From Calonectria ilicicola (Eukaryota > Ascomycota > Sordariomycetes > Hypocreales > Nectriaceae), in contig CP085828.1 of NCBI GenBank assembly GCA_020809705.1, positions 1,860,001 to 1,924,000 of the forward strand: a stretch of DNA of 64,000 bases, given 5' to 3'. Below are positions 12,701 to 22,673 of this stretch, one piece after another. The translations under genes were made by a program, and so were the position numbers. Each line of letters starts with the position of its first letter. Position 1 is the stretch's first letter. The notes beneath the pieces are model-generated. The model made no database searches, was not told where the DNA came from, and saw only the letters and a list, made by a program, of their open reading frames with translations.

Positions 12701-12890
12701 ACTTCGCTCAGTACCACATTCATTCACCCTACCCATCCATCGCCCACGACACCCAAACCACAGCTAAGACCCGCTACCCACAACCGTCGACGGATACATC
12801 AGATCACATCTACTGCTTTGCACTCGCTCGTTCGTCCTGTGCGTGGTGAAACCACCACCCGTCCACGATCCTACCTCTTCGGCCCCCAGA
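9732..12890. other. divergent intergenic region with long C/T-rich leader
   Basis: This lies between the starts of ESF2 and the UBL3-like gene. The right third (about 11700-12890) is strongly pyrimidine-biased on the plus strand, including a C homopolymer tract near 12607-12620. It is probably promoter plus a long 5' untranslated leader of the UBL3-like gene. Several overlapping open frames at 12125-12740 on both strands reflect this skew and are not supported as genes. Nothing else is recognisable. Confidence 0.55.
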
Positions 12891-13735
12891 ATGTCGGCAC
12901 CTGCGGATCTGAGCAAGACCAGCGGCAAGCCTGCCTCTGACGAGTCTTCGCATCTCGAACAGCCAAAGGACGCCGTACCGATGGAAAGCATGCCTCAGCA
13001 GTCGACCGATGCTGCTCCTTCTACCGACGATACCGATAAGACAGTCGACAAAAAGGACGTGACGGCGTCTTCGTCCTCCACTGTTCCAGCGACTAGTTCC
13101 GATTCGCCCAAGGAGCCCTCTGACACGGCATCAGCATCCGCCAAGGGCAAGGAGAAAGAGTCAGCGCCTCCACCACCCGCCAAGGAGTCCCAAGACGCCA
13201 TCGCCATTGGCCCAGCTGTCGACGACATCAAGAGCGTCGCGCCCGGCAGCACTGACGGTCCTGTTTGCAACATCACTCTGCTCCTCACATCTGGTAGCCG
13301 ACATCCGTATAAGATCGATGCCAAATACCTGAGTAGGAGGAACGTCGATATCCCCGATCAAACCGAGGACGGCCAGCCCGATCCTTTCAGCATCAGCATC
13401 TATACTCTCAAAGAACTAATCCTGCGGGAATGGCGAAACGATTGGGAGGCTAAGCCCGCAAGCCCAAGCAGCATTCGGCTGATTCATTTTGGAAAACTGC
13501 TGGATGACAAGGAGCAGCTCAAGAGTACGCCTCCCCTTTCCCTACCTTTCCAACGACTAGTACTGACCAACGGATAGAATATCAGCTTAGCACAGAGAGC
13601 CCAAATGTTGTGCATATGAGTATTCGACCCCAGGATCTCGACGAAGAGGAGCCCAAGTCTGGAAGCAAGAACCTTGCATCGGGCAACGGAGATGGCCAAC
13701 GCCAACGGGGAGCCGGCTGCTGTGTGGTGTTATGA
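12891..13735 (+). CDS. UBL3/MUB-like prenylated ubiquitin-fold protein
   Basis: Exons 12891-13524 and 13578-13735 encode 263 residues, joined across a 53-nt intron with a CTGAC branch site. Residues 1-120 are disordered, rich in Ser, Thr, Pro, Asp and Lys. A ubiquitin-like fold starts near residue 123 (VCNITLLLTSGSRHPYKI) and includes LKELILREWRNDWE and IRLIHFGKLLDD, the hallmark spacing of UBL3/membrane-anchored ubiquitin-fold proteins. It continues in exon 2 to VVHMSIRPQ. The C-terminus is GAGCCVVL, a CaaX box with an extra adjacent cysteine; terminal Leu favours geranylgeranylation. There is no terminal Gly-Gly, so it should not be conjugated like ubiquitin. Plant MUBs recruit E2 enzymes to the plasma membrane and animal UBL3 sorts cargo to extracellular vesicles; a membrane role here is inferred. 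The start at 12891 is preferred over the in-frame ATG at 12843. Confidence 0.9.
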
Positions 13736-14313
13736 ACATAGTCTACGTGGAGATATTAGCGACGTCTCATTTTCTTTTTTTTCTCTCATCTTTTCTCTGG
13801 AGTGGAATAGGGAGGGCCTGACCCACCACTGCTCAAGCGGTATATATCGTCACGCGTCGGACCGTGTTGAAGTCCTCCACGATGAGGAAGTATATCCGAC
13901 TGGACTGGACTGGATCTCGAGCCTGGCCTAGAGTTGTGCCGGGGTTGCGGGTAACAGTCGCTGTCTTGCTACTTTTCTTGGTCTATTGTCTTTTACATTG
14001 GGAGAAGCGAATGATGGGAATGACTCGTGGAAGACGGGGATATCGGAGTCTACATTGGCGCAACTTGTATAAATGTAATTTTTGCTTTGCTTTTGGTCGT
14101 CCTGCCTCCGACACAAGGGTCGGCGGGTATGTTTATAGCAGGATAGATGGCATTCATATTGCTGCAAGCCGCACGAGTTTCACGCATGCTAGGCGATAGC
14201 TCCTCAGATGTCACGTTCATGATTTGTGTGTGATTTATCATGCCTCTAAAATGTATCGAAGTTGTTGTACATGACGCCTCGTTTCCCGTTTCCTTGTACC
14301 CAGATATTCATGC
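13736..14313. other. convergent intergenic region
   Basis: This separates the 3' ends of the UBL3-like gene (plus) and UMP1 (minus). It is presumably the two 3' untranslated regions and terminators. I see no further gene. Confidence 0.6.
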
Positions 14314-14845
14314 TTACTGAATCTTGAGCTTCTTCTCCATTTCATCGTGGAAGCCAGCAACACCCCTCATATCTTCGCCGGTGAAGACATCCTCCCAGGT
14401 GATCATGTCTTCGCGGCCCTTGAGGATATCCTCGTGGACGCTGGGGAGGCCACCGCCAAGAGCCATGGGCCGCCACTCGCTGTCACGAACAATCTTGAGC
14501 TCCATGCCGCGGCGGATGGGCTCAGCCATGCCAAAGGTGCGGCGTAGGGTCTCCATGCGCATCGACTCCTGGGTAGCCTCCCAGTTCTTGAGACGGGATT
14601 CGAGGGGGTGGGCGGAGACGGGATTGGACTTGGCGTCGAAGGGGTTTATGCCGACTCCATGGCGGAGGGTATCGTGGATGCCGGGGGCGGAGGGGGCGGA
14701 TGATGTGTGAGACTTGTTGTTCCCGAGGTGGGAGAAGGACTGCGGCTTGGCGTCGGCGGGGACGATGCGCATCGACTGTTGATGGTGGTTAGCATCGATG
14801 CATGGCTGATGGCGGAGAGGGATGGTGGGTGGTGTAGCTCACCAT
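14314..14845 (-). CDS. ump1: proteasome maturation factor UMP1
   Basis: The best model has a first exon that is only the ATG (14845-14843), a 67-nt GTGAGC..CAG intron, and exon 2 at 14775-14314. It encodes 154 residues beginning MSMRIVPAD. Without that splice, translation could start at the ATG at 14772 (MRIVPAD), two residues shorter. The body matches UMP1/POMP in length and motifs: HDTLRHGVGINPFDAKSNP near residues 34-52, then SAHPLESRLKNWEATQ and RRTFGMAEPIRRGMELKIV, with a tail near EMEKKLKIQ. UMP1 is the intrinsically disordered chaperone of 20S proteasome half-mer assembly and is degraded as the first substrate. It is divergent from the ABC ATPase, 469 bp apart. Confidence 0.95.
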
Positions 14846-15314
14846 CTTGGCGGTTGTGCGGTGTTGGGTTGATAAAGAGGGAATGTGATGTAGAGAGGTG
14901 TATAAGTTGGGCCGCAGAAGGTTGATTCTTCGGCTGGCCGTCGAGACGTTGCTGAGGTGTTCGGTGGAGGGTGGTTGCTGGTGTTGAAGTGGCAGGTGAG
15001 GCTAGCTTGGAGTTGATGGTAGCTCTCACAGTGGTGGGTGGCAGGCCTGCTGCTTAGGCAGTCGAACAGCCTCGCGTCGACCAAGCTCGACTGGGGTACG
15101 TACCTCTGGGTTGGCTTCTGGCTGTCGCCCAAGAAAAAGGTACGTACCTCGAAGCAACACTTCCCACTTACCCCAGAATTTCTAAAGCCGACTATCGCCG
15201 ATTCAGGAACCCATCGTCAATTGTCCGACGTCGGTTTGCTTGATTTCTCCCAAGAGTCAGATCCCCTGCCTCCAGCATGGTCTTTTGGATTCTTGTTAAT
15301 CTCCAATCGCCATC
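14846..15314. other. divergent promoter region UMP1 / ABC ATPase
   Basis: A 469-bp shared upstream region. The motif GTACGTACCTC occurs near 15095-15105 and again near 15140-15150, giving a near-direct repeat of a possible regulatory site. No gene is present. Confidence 0.45.
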
Positions 15315-17252
15315 ATGAGGCCCTTCAATTCCCGCCCGCCCATCATCCGGATTGCCAATGGCACTTTCTACCGCCACCATCCCAATGCGTCCTCGTCCCG
15401 TCCTAACCCGCCGCTGTTTAGCGACTTGAGCTTTGAGCTGGCATCGGCGTCGTCAAAGCCTCGCAACTGGTGCATTGTCGGCCCTTCGCTTTCAGGAAAG
15501 ACAACTTTTCTCCAGGCTCTAAGGGGGCGCCTGCTGTGCGACCCGCCCATCGCTAGGTCATATCCTTATTTGTCCACTGATGCTGTGCCGAATCGCTTAA
15601 AGACGCCTGACAAGGCCATCCAGTATGTTGGATTCGACGCTGAGCAGGGTGGGGGTGGCTTAGGCGGGAGTGTGACAACTTCGGCCTACATGTCTGCTCG
15701 ATACGAGTCCAGGCGTGAGATTACAGACTTTTCGCTGCGAGACTTTCTCCTGGGGAACACAGAGCTGAACCCACTTGAGAAGCCGACAGATGACGACAGC
15801 ACCATTTCCCCAGAGCTATTCAACAGGGTGGTCAAGGACCTGAGGCTTGATCACCTTCTAGAACTCCCCGTGTCATTTTTGAGCAATGGCCAAGGCCGAA
15901 GATCCCGCATTGCCCGAGCTCTGCTCACGAAACCTGAAGTCTTATTGCTCGACGAGCCCTTCATGGGACTGGATCCTCCCACGGTGACGGGGTTGAGCCC
16001 TTTGCTACAGTCGTTGGCTGAGAAGTCTAGTCCGCGGCTTGTACTGAGTGCCAGACCTCAAGATCCCCTGCCAGATTGGGTGACTCATCTGGTGTACCTC
16101 AGAACGGACTGCCAGGTCAGCTCCATGGGACCCAAAGAAGAGGTGCTGGATGGGCTAAAGAAATATGTACAAGGTGTTAGAGTCGGTGGACTGTCCGAAG
16201 ATGAGAAACTGCCTATCCACTCGCTAGTTGACATTGGCCGTGTTTTGCCCTCTACCCTGTCGCATGAGAACTCAGGGCGGTCAGAAAATGGACCTGCTTA
16301 CGAGGGTGTCCAACCCCTCAATCCAAATGCAGAGCCTCTTGTAGAGATGGATGGGTGCAAGGTCCAGTATCGTGGACGAGTTGCCCTTGGAAATTGGACA
16401 CAGCAGACGCCCGATGGCTCCAAGGACGGACTGATCTGGACAGTTCGTCGCGGAGAACGGTGGGGTGTATTTGGTCCCAATGGCTCTGGGAAGACTACTA
16501 TCGTGTCTCTTCTTTGCTCAGATCACCCACAATCATATTCCCTCCCCATCAAGTTGTTTGGACGGTCTCGTCTGCCGGAGCCAGGTTCGGGGAAGACACC
16601 ACTCACATTTTGGGATATCCAGGCTCGCATTGGGCACTCCAGCCCGGAAGTTCACCAGCACATGCCTCGTCGCCTGACAATACGACAGGTAATTGAGAGC
16701 GCTTGGTCGGAGACGTTTGGTGGAAAGCCAAAATTAGACGACGTAGCGCGGGAGAGAGTTGAAGCCGCTTTGAGATGGTTCGCACCTGAGCTTAACCCTG
16801 AGTATCTGACGACTTCCTCGCACGAAAGTCTTGCTTGGGCAGACGAATATCTCTTCGGCGGTGTATCATTTAGCGCACAGCGTGTGGCCCTTTTTATAAG
16901 GTCAATGATCAAGAGCCCCGATGTAGTGGTGCTTGATGAGTCCTTTAGCGGCATGGATGATGCCGTTCGTGATAAGTGCACTCTATTCCTCAACGATGGC
17001 GAGGCCAAGACGTACCAGGGAGAGAAGGTTGTTGAGAGCGACGTCTCTCAGGCCGGCAAAGTCAAGATCCCTGGTCTTTCGGACCAGCAGGCTCTCATCT
17101 GCATCGCCCATATTAAGGAAGAAGTTCCAGACTGCGTGAGGGAGTGGTTATGCCTCCCAGAGGCAAACACAAGACGACCAGCTAGGTTTGGCCGCTTGGA
17201 CGGGCCTTTGGGTTTGGATGAGAAGAGGTGGGAACAGGTTTGGGGATTTTAG
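15315..17252 (+). CDS. soluble tandem ABC ATPase, YDR061W-like
   Basis: One intronless frame of 645 residues carries two nucleotide-binding domains and no membrane spans. Domain 1 has Walker A GPSLSGKTT (about 54-62), signature LSNGQGRRSRIARAL (about 189-203) and Walker B LLLDEPFMGLD with its catalytic Glu. Domain 2 has Walker A GPNGSGKTT (about 387-395) and Walker B VVVLDESFSGMDD, but its signature is degenerate (GVSFSAQRVALFIRSM instead of LSGGQ). This order and the lack of transmembrane segments match the yeast YDR061W group and bacterial ModF/PhrA-type twin ATPases, whose function is poorly known. One competent and one weak signature imply asymmetric ATP sites. The start at 15315 gives the conserved opening PPIIRIANGTFYR. 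Confidence 0.9.
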   Translation: MRPFNSRPPIIRIANGTFYRHHPNASSSRPNPPLFSDLSFELASASSKPRNWCIVGPSLSGKTTFLQALRGRLLCDPPIARSYPYLSTDAVPNRLKTPDKAIQYVGFDAEQGGGGLGGSVTTSAYMSARYESRREITDFSLRDFLLGNTELNPLEKPTDDDSTISPELFNRVVKDLRLDHLLELPVSFLSNGQGRRSRIARALLTKPEVLLLDEPFMGLDPPTVTGLSPLLQSLAEKSSPRLVLSARPQDPLPDWVTHLVYLRTDCQVSSMGPKEEVLDGLKKYVQGVRVGGLSEDEKLPIHSLVDIGRVLPSTLSHENSGRSENGPAYEGVQPLNPNAEPLVEMDGCKVQYRGRVALGNWTQQTPDGSKDGLIWTVRRGERWGVFGPNGSGKTTIVSLLCSDHPQSYSLPIKLFGRSRLPEPGSGKTPLTFWDIQARIGHSSPEVHQHMPRRLTIRQVIESAWSETFGGKPKLDDVARERVEAALRWFAPELNPEYLTTSSHESLAWADEYLFGGVSFSAQRVALFIRSMIKSPDVVVLDESFSGMDDAVRDKCTLFLNDGEAKTYQGEKVVESDVSQAGKVKIPGLSDQQALICIAHIKEEVPDCVREWLCLPEANTRRPARFGRLDGPLGLDEKRWEQVWGF

Positions 17253-17371
17253 ATTTGGCATGGTTAAAGCAAAACTATTTTCTCAATGGCCGGCAACGTG
17301 TAATTGATAAAAAAAAATGACATAAATAAGAAAATAAATAAATATTTTATTAAAACTACATCTTACATTCA

Positions 17372-18445
17372 TCACCACTGGTCCTTCTCACACTTCTCTA
17401 CAGCTTCCTCCTTGAGACCACTCGTTTCATCTTTGCCCTTCCATGCTTGGACGTATTTCTCATGTACCTCGGGATCTATCGAGACGCCAAATTTGAGGTA
17501 AATCGGGTCTTGTTTGCAAAAGCCCAGTCTTTTATTTCTGTCACGGCAACTAACGGCCACAAAAACGGCCTCCCCGCCGGCAATTCCCCACTCAGTTTGA
17601 AATACAGACGTTCTGCATTTATACCTGTATTTGGGATTAAAGCACGTGTTTACCAGAAGCATGCGTTTTCCCGTGACTACGATACCGCAGGACCTATTAA
17701 CAAAAAAACAAAAAATTAGTGCCAACGTTTGAGGAGGATTGAGGAGGGGGGGAAGCATACGTGATCATTTGAGGGACAAAGGTCCAATATCCACAGTTGT
17801 CATGACGCTCTTTGGGTTTCTCTAAATCGAAAGCCCTTGACGTCTTGTCTTTATCTGTCCACTTAAAGGTAGAGCCAGAATTAAAGACGCGTACGAAGGT
17901 GGACTTTGCATCAACATTGACTGGCTCGGCGACTTGGACACTTGCGCCGTCTACCAGTGGGCAATGAGAGCCCGGCCCACATCGAGTGTGTTCGAAGGGC
18001 ACTTCCTTGCCATAGTTCCAAGAAACGTGTTGCTCGCAGTATGCGCTACATTCGTCCTAGTGGGGTAGGGAGGTTAGCATACAAAGGGAGAACATGATGA
18101 GCTAAAGAAGACTGACCTTTTTTCTGTCTTCTTTCTTTGGCATGGGGCATTTCAAAGCCTCGTGTTGTTTATATGTCTTGGGGCAGCCTGTATATGGCTT
18201 TCGAGTGGAAATTAGTAGGGTATCCGAAAGAAAGGGGCGGGATGAGATGAACTCACAACTCCCTCGGCGACTTTGGAGGGATCGAAGCAGTCGCTCTCGA
18301 TCCACGGGCTCTTCATGACCTGCGCATCCTCCCATTCTTTGTTAAGGAAGATGGGCCCTGTCTTTAAATTGTGGTACTCTGGCATTGCCAAGGCAAGGGC
18401 GGATTGAAGAAGTAAGGCGACTTGTAGTGTGTTGCGCAGCGCCAT
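17372..18445 (-). CDS. unrecognised secreted 14-cysteine protein
   Basis: Four minus-strand exons (18445-18257, 18197-18117, 18056-17761, 17693-17372) encode 295 residues. All three introns (59, 60, 67 nt) have GT..AG ends and CTAAC/CTAAT branch sites, and every junction keeps the frame. A signal peptide (MALRNTLQVALLLQSALALA) starts a mature chain of about 275 residues with 14 cysteines spread through all exons, for example TGCPK, DECSAYCEQ, TRCGPGSHCPL, NCGYW, NTCFN, SCRDR. The central part reads like beta-sheet (TFVRVFNSGSTFKW, IVVTGKRMLLVNTCF). The tail is charged and has no hydrophobic GPI-type end, so it should be soluble and secreted. I do not recognise the family; an extracellular effector or enzyme-like fold are both possible. 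It converges on the ABC ATPase gene with only 119 bp between stops. Confidence 0.85.
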
Positions 18446-19334
18446 GTCGCATTGTTTGCCAGTGTTGGCGAGATAGAGATGAAGATAGAAAGAGAGAGAG
18501 AGGACTATATGTGTGTAGCCAAAATGCTCCTTCCGTGATCCCAATTCAACCAGTTGCGTCTGTTGCCATGTCATTTTATAGATGTATTCAGGTTATCGAC
18601 CCCTCCCCTGGCCTCTTTCATTCGGGGACACTACTCTAGTGGGAGTCCAAGAGCAACATGGGAATTCATCATGATTAATGGATACAATACTTTCAAGATT
18701 AGTGGTTGCAATATGCAAAAGAGCGTCACCCGTACTTTGTCGTGATTCAATGAGCCCATGTTTGGATTCGTTGGCTTCTCGTTTGGGTTGGTGGACCAAT
18801 GGGTGATGAAAATCTGGGGTTTTAGAGCCCCCCCATAGGACCTGCATCCGTACCTGTAGGTACAATACACCCCCTGAAAGATTGTGGCCCGAGGACATTT
18901 TCCAATTAGGTACCACAGAAAATTGACTGCTCTGAAAAAAAAAAGAAAAAAAAAAGAAAAGAAAAGAAAAACACGTAGAAATAAAATAATTTATTTTTTA
19001 TTTATATTTTGTTTTCCTACTCGGCAGTCAAGAAATAGTAGGAAAAAAAGAGAGAGGGGGACGGACAATCCTTCTAGGGTTGGTTGTATTGTCCATGCAG
19101 GTGTAAATTTAGCGGGGGTCGGCTAACGGCGAACACCCGCCCGATGGGGCCAACAACAACCAGGCACGTCTTGTGGCAGACTGACATCATGTGCTCAGAT
19201 TCCAAACTCCAAACCTAAACAACGGTGATTGAATCATTCGCTCTCTCACTCACTGATTCGTTTATTTACTCAACCACATCCACAACGACAGCCATCGCTT
19301 CCTCTTCCTCATTCTCGTCACCACTAGCAGCAGC
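18446..19334. other. divergent promoter region with A/T-rich tract
   Basis: This lies between the starts of the secreted Cys-rich gene (minus) and the DUF202 gene (plus). It contains an A-rich run (about 18935-18970) followed by AT-rich sequence to about 19010. A TATA-like site serves the minus-strand gene. No coding region is supported. Confidence 0.55.
18574..18581 (-). promoter_or_regulatory. TATA box of the secreted Cys-rich gene
   Basis: On the minus strand the site reads CTATAAAA, about 130 bases upstream of the ATG at 18445. A purine/pyrimidine-biased leader with GA/CT repeats lies between. Assignment is by motif and distance only. Confidence 0.45.
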
Positions 19335-20229
19335 ATGGAGTCCCGTCACCCCGATATTGACGACGAAGATCTCACTTTTCGCCCTTGCTGCGCGCCCGTC
19401 GCCGCCTTGACCAACCCCATCGATCTCACCGAGCGAGAGTAAGTTTCCCCTCCCCCTCCCTCGCTCTAGGTTCCTCTCCCATTACCGAGAAATGAAAAGA
19501 GGCAAAAAAAAAAAAAAACCTGGGCATCCAAAAGATAAACTAAAACATTAACTTGCGTTGTGCAGCCTCAGCGGTTCCTCTCCCGCATGCTCAGCCTTCT
19601 TCCAGTGGCCATACTTTGGCCCGCTGCTGGTTCAGAACGAGAGCAGCGATGCGCGCGATCACTGCGCTAACGAGAGGAGTATGCCCGCAGCCTCCTCGAA
19701 TCCCGCGTCGCCGCCTTGCCAACTAACGTCTCGTCCAGCCTTTCTCTCCTACCTCCGCCTCTCCATTTACATGGCCGTTGTCTCCATCGCCATCACCTTG
19801 TCCTTTCATCTAAAGTCCGAAGCCTCAGAGCTCGAGCTGCGCATGGCCAAACCCCTCGGCGCAATCTTTTGGGCACTCTCTCTCCTAACACTTCTCGCCG
19901 GCTTGGGTAACTATATTAGTAAGTTATACTTCTTGAATCATGTCTTTTTTCTTTGTGCCTGGTGACCGTCCTGCACGAGATCGGGTACGTGGGTGCTAAC
20001 AAGTTCAATAGCAACTGTCAACCAATATAGCAAGAGAGCAGCTATTGTGCAGGTTGGATGGAAAACACACGTTGTAAGTCTACGGCATTTTGCTCTTCTT
20101 TTAAACCACCAACCCGAGACGACTCCGCTAACATGTTTGTAGATTTTAAGCATGTCAGCCGTAGCCATCGTGGGAACCTGTGTTATTCTTCTTGTCATCG
20201 CTAAGATCCGCGACGGCAATGATTCATAG
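19335..20229 (+). CDS. DUF202 (YidH-type) three-helix membrane protein
   Basis: Five exons (19335-19438, 19566-19678, 19739-19918, 20012-20073, 20143-20229) encode 181 residues. The second junction recreates the family motif exactly: SDARDHCANER joins to TFLSYLRLSI, the DUF202 signature. Three hydrophobic helices follow: IYMAVVSIAITLSFHL, PLGAIFWALSLLTLLAGLGNYI and VILSMSAVAIVGTCVILLVIA, with a short basic loop NQYSKRAA between the last two. The N-terminal half is cytosolic-looking and mentions QWPYFGPLLV before the motif. DUF202 also forms the membrane part of VTC polyphosphate polymerase subunits, but this protein lacks SPX and catalytic domains. A vacuolar or other endomembrane location is plausible, not shown. 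The first intron contains a long A-run. Confidence 0.92.
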
Positions 20230-20433
20230 TCTTATAGAAATAGCATTTTTCTTCTTTTTACTTGAGTTTAACTTCATTCGTGATTCTGTTATTGTATGAG
20301 CACCTGTGCTCCTGAGTGGTCAACCAATCATCGCCATGCAAATGATATATATGTACGCTATTCAAATCCCAGTCCCGCATGATGAAAAGAATGAGGAAAG
20401 AAAAAAAGGAGAAGAAGGGGAAAAAAGCCTCCG

Positions 20434-22673
20434 TTATGCTTTCTTGTTCGTACAAAACAGATCACGGGCATTCTTATCGGCCCGTGGCGGTGTTTCTCCC
20501 TCATCTTCCTCACCCTCCTTTGGCTTGGGTTCCTCGCATTGACCGACTTCTCGCCGGAACTGTATTACGCGATCCTCTGCGCCTTGCCTCAAATCAATGA
20601 GCTGTGCTGGCTTCCCCTCCCATGATAGAATTGGCAACTGAGATACCTCAACAAAGCTTCCTCCCTTGGGCAGAGTTGTAAACATATCCACCTGTGAGGT
20701 GGGGTCAAACGACGCCGTAGCTTCGTCCTCCTTGCCCTTCTTGCCGTCCTTTGCGGTATCCTTGTCGCCTACATACTCCTCGGGTGTGTTGTCGAGGTCA
20801 CTGTGCGACCCCAAGATAACCTTAGCTGTTTCCTGGTTTGGATACAAAGTCAAGTATCCACGGAGGCGAGAAAGCTGCAGGACATGCTCGAGCCAGGCAG
20901 GGTACTTTTTACTGACTTCCTTCTTGGTCACCATTGCTGGCATGTCTTCCCTGGCACTCTGAGCCTCTAGAAGTTGGGATACGTAGCCATGTAATTCTAC
21001 CCACTTGTCTCCCAAGAACAGAGTCGCATCACTGCTTGGCGCTTGCCACAGGTAAGGACCAGTCAGTTTTTCTGACGCATCCTTGTCAGTGCTTGCAGAC
21101 GGGGTAAAAGGCGTTGTGCCATCCAATAGTGTGCTCGGTGATTGCATGCTAATGCCCATGATGTTATCCCTCCAATCTCCGAAAACGGAAGGACCTGAGT
21201 ACAGTGTATGTAGAATCGTGTATTTCACATCTAGTCAATTAGTTACACCCTCTTGAAGCATATGCCAGATTACAACTTACAGTGAAAGAACTGGGGCGAA
21301 ACCTCGGTATGGGGTGCCAAGACGAGGACATGTGAGGTGCTCGGGTCAGCTGGCCAAAACGATTCGAGGAACCGAACTGAGCTCTCTTCTTCTGTAATCT
21401 TCCGGCGGGGGATGCGGTGCCGAAGTGACAACATATTTGGTTCGGGCAGAGCGCCCGAGGTCCGCGCTGGCCATTTGAATTTAGTCAATGCTGACTCCAG
21501 ACCCTCTTCGATGTTGTGCGGCAGCTCAATAGTCAGATGCGGCACCGTCACAGCGCTCATGTCAGCGCGCCCAAGAGACGACAGGAGCCTGTTTAGGTTT
21601 CCGGAGCCAGCCGGAGGTGCCTGGATAATAATGTCGAAGTGAACTTTGTTCCAAGCTATCACGGTATAAGTAGGGAACTAGCCATATAATTAAAGCGTGG
21701 CTTACCCGACAACGATGAAGCATCAAGCTTCGTGATCCACGAAAGCCGTGGGTTGGGTTCCTTGGGGAGCTCAATTAGGGCGGACTTCATGCCTCGTATT
21801 TCGTCTCTGAAAGCGCGAAGAAAGTAATCCTCTTCTACTTCTGTGGAATCCACAATGACGGCTTGTGGGTGCATAAATCTTTGGATGTGGTCTGACGATT
21901 GTTTTACAGAATTAGTAAATGGACCAAGACCAATCTTCTTTTACAAATAAAGGGTCAGCTTACGAAGAGCACGAGCGGAGGCGAGTCTCATCCTAGCTTC
22001 GCTGGAAATCTCAGGGCTGTCGGGGCGAGCATCTACGAAAGCAGTTAGACAACAGCTTGCGCAGCAACTTCTTCTTGAGAGCTCTCATACCATGCATATA
22101 GAGGTTGCAGGATTCGTCGATACCATTGGCCAACAACAGGTCCTTCATGGAAATACCATTTCTGCTCAGCAGAACGAAGTGGACGCTGTTGCGGTCCTCG
22201 GCCGCCATCTGGCATGCCATGGGGATCAGCATCGAGGCGCTTTGAACACTGGCAGTGGCAAAGAGAATGTTCTTGTTCTTGTCACTGGAACCTCCCGTGC
22301 CCGCGATCGCGCGCAGAGTGTCAGCAAGCACCGGGTACCTGATGGGTCCATTGAAGGACCGGTCATGTGGCACAGGCGGCGGCTGGTTGCGCTCTGCGTT
22401 GAAGCCAGCTGACGAGCTTTTCGAGGCGGGCCTGTCAATCGCATTTGGTGGTGAGGGCTGGAAGAGGCGGAAGAAGATGATGAGGAGCAAGGCGCAGAAG
22501 ACGGCGTATGCGACCAGGCGGGCGAGGGCGCGGCGTCGGGGAGCGCGGGTGGTGGCCTGCCATTGCACGGCGATTCTAGGATGGCCGGGGGCACCGAGGT
22601 CGTCGTCCTTCTTGGCCATCTCCTCGTCGCCAGGCCAGAACCGGCCCATGGCTCTACCTCGTGGGTGCGCCAT
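20434..22673 (-). CDS. type II membrane protein, fungal 'glycosyltransferase 2' type
   Basis: Five exons (22673-22091, 22032-21964, 21891-21706, 21655-21281, 21230-20434) encode 669 residues. All introns are 52-72 nt with good signals. The N-terminus (MGRFWPGDEEMAKKDDD region) is cytosolic, followed by one transmembrane helix at about residues 53-71 and a large lumenal part. Recognisable blocks include NILFATASVQSASMLIPMAC, VHFVLLSRNGISMKDLL, MHPQAVIVDSTEVEEDYFL, SAWNKVHFDIIIQAPPAGSG and LRHRIPRRKITEEESSVRFL. These match a Pezizomycotina-specific family that databases call glycosyltransferase 2 or group 2. No classical DxD catalytic motif is obvious to me, so enzyme activity is by family label only. 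The C-terminal tail is acidic and disordered. A Golgi wall-glycan role would fit the topology. Confidence 0.8.

Noticed and set aside
12125..12740. Cluster of 75-159-residue frames in all phases
   Set aside because: They follow the C/T-rich leader of the UBL3-like gene; low-complexity products, several overlapping each other.
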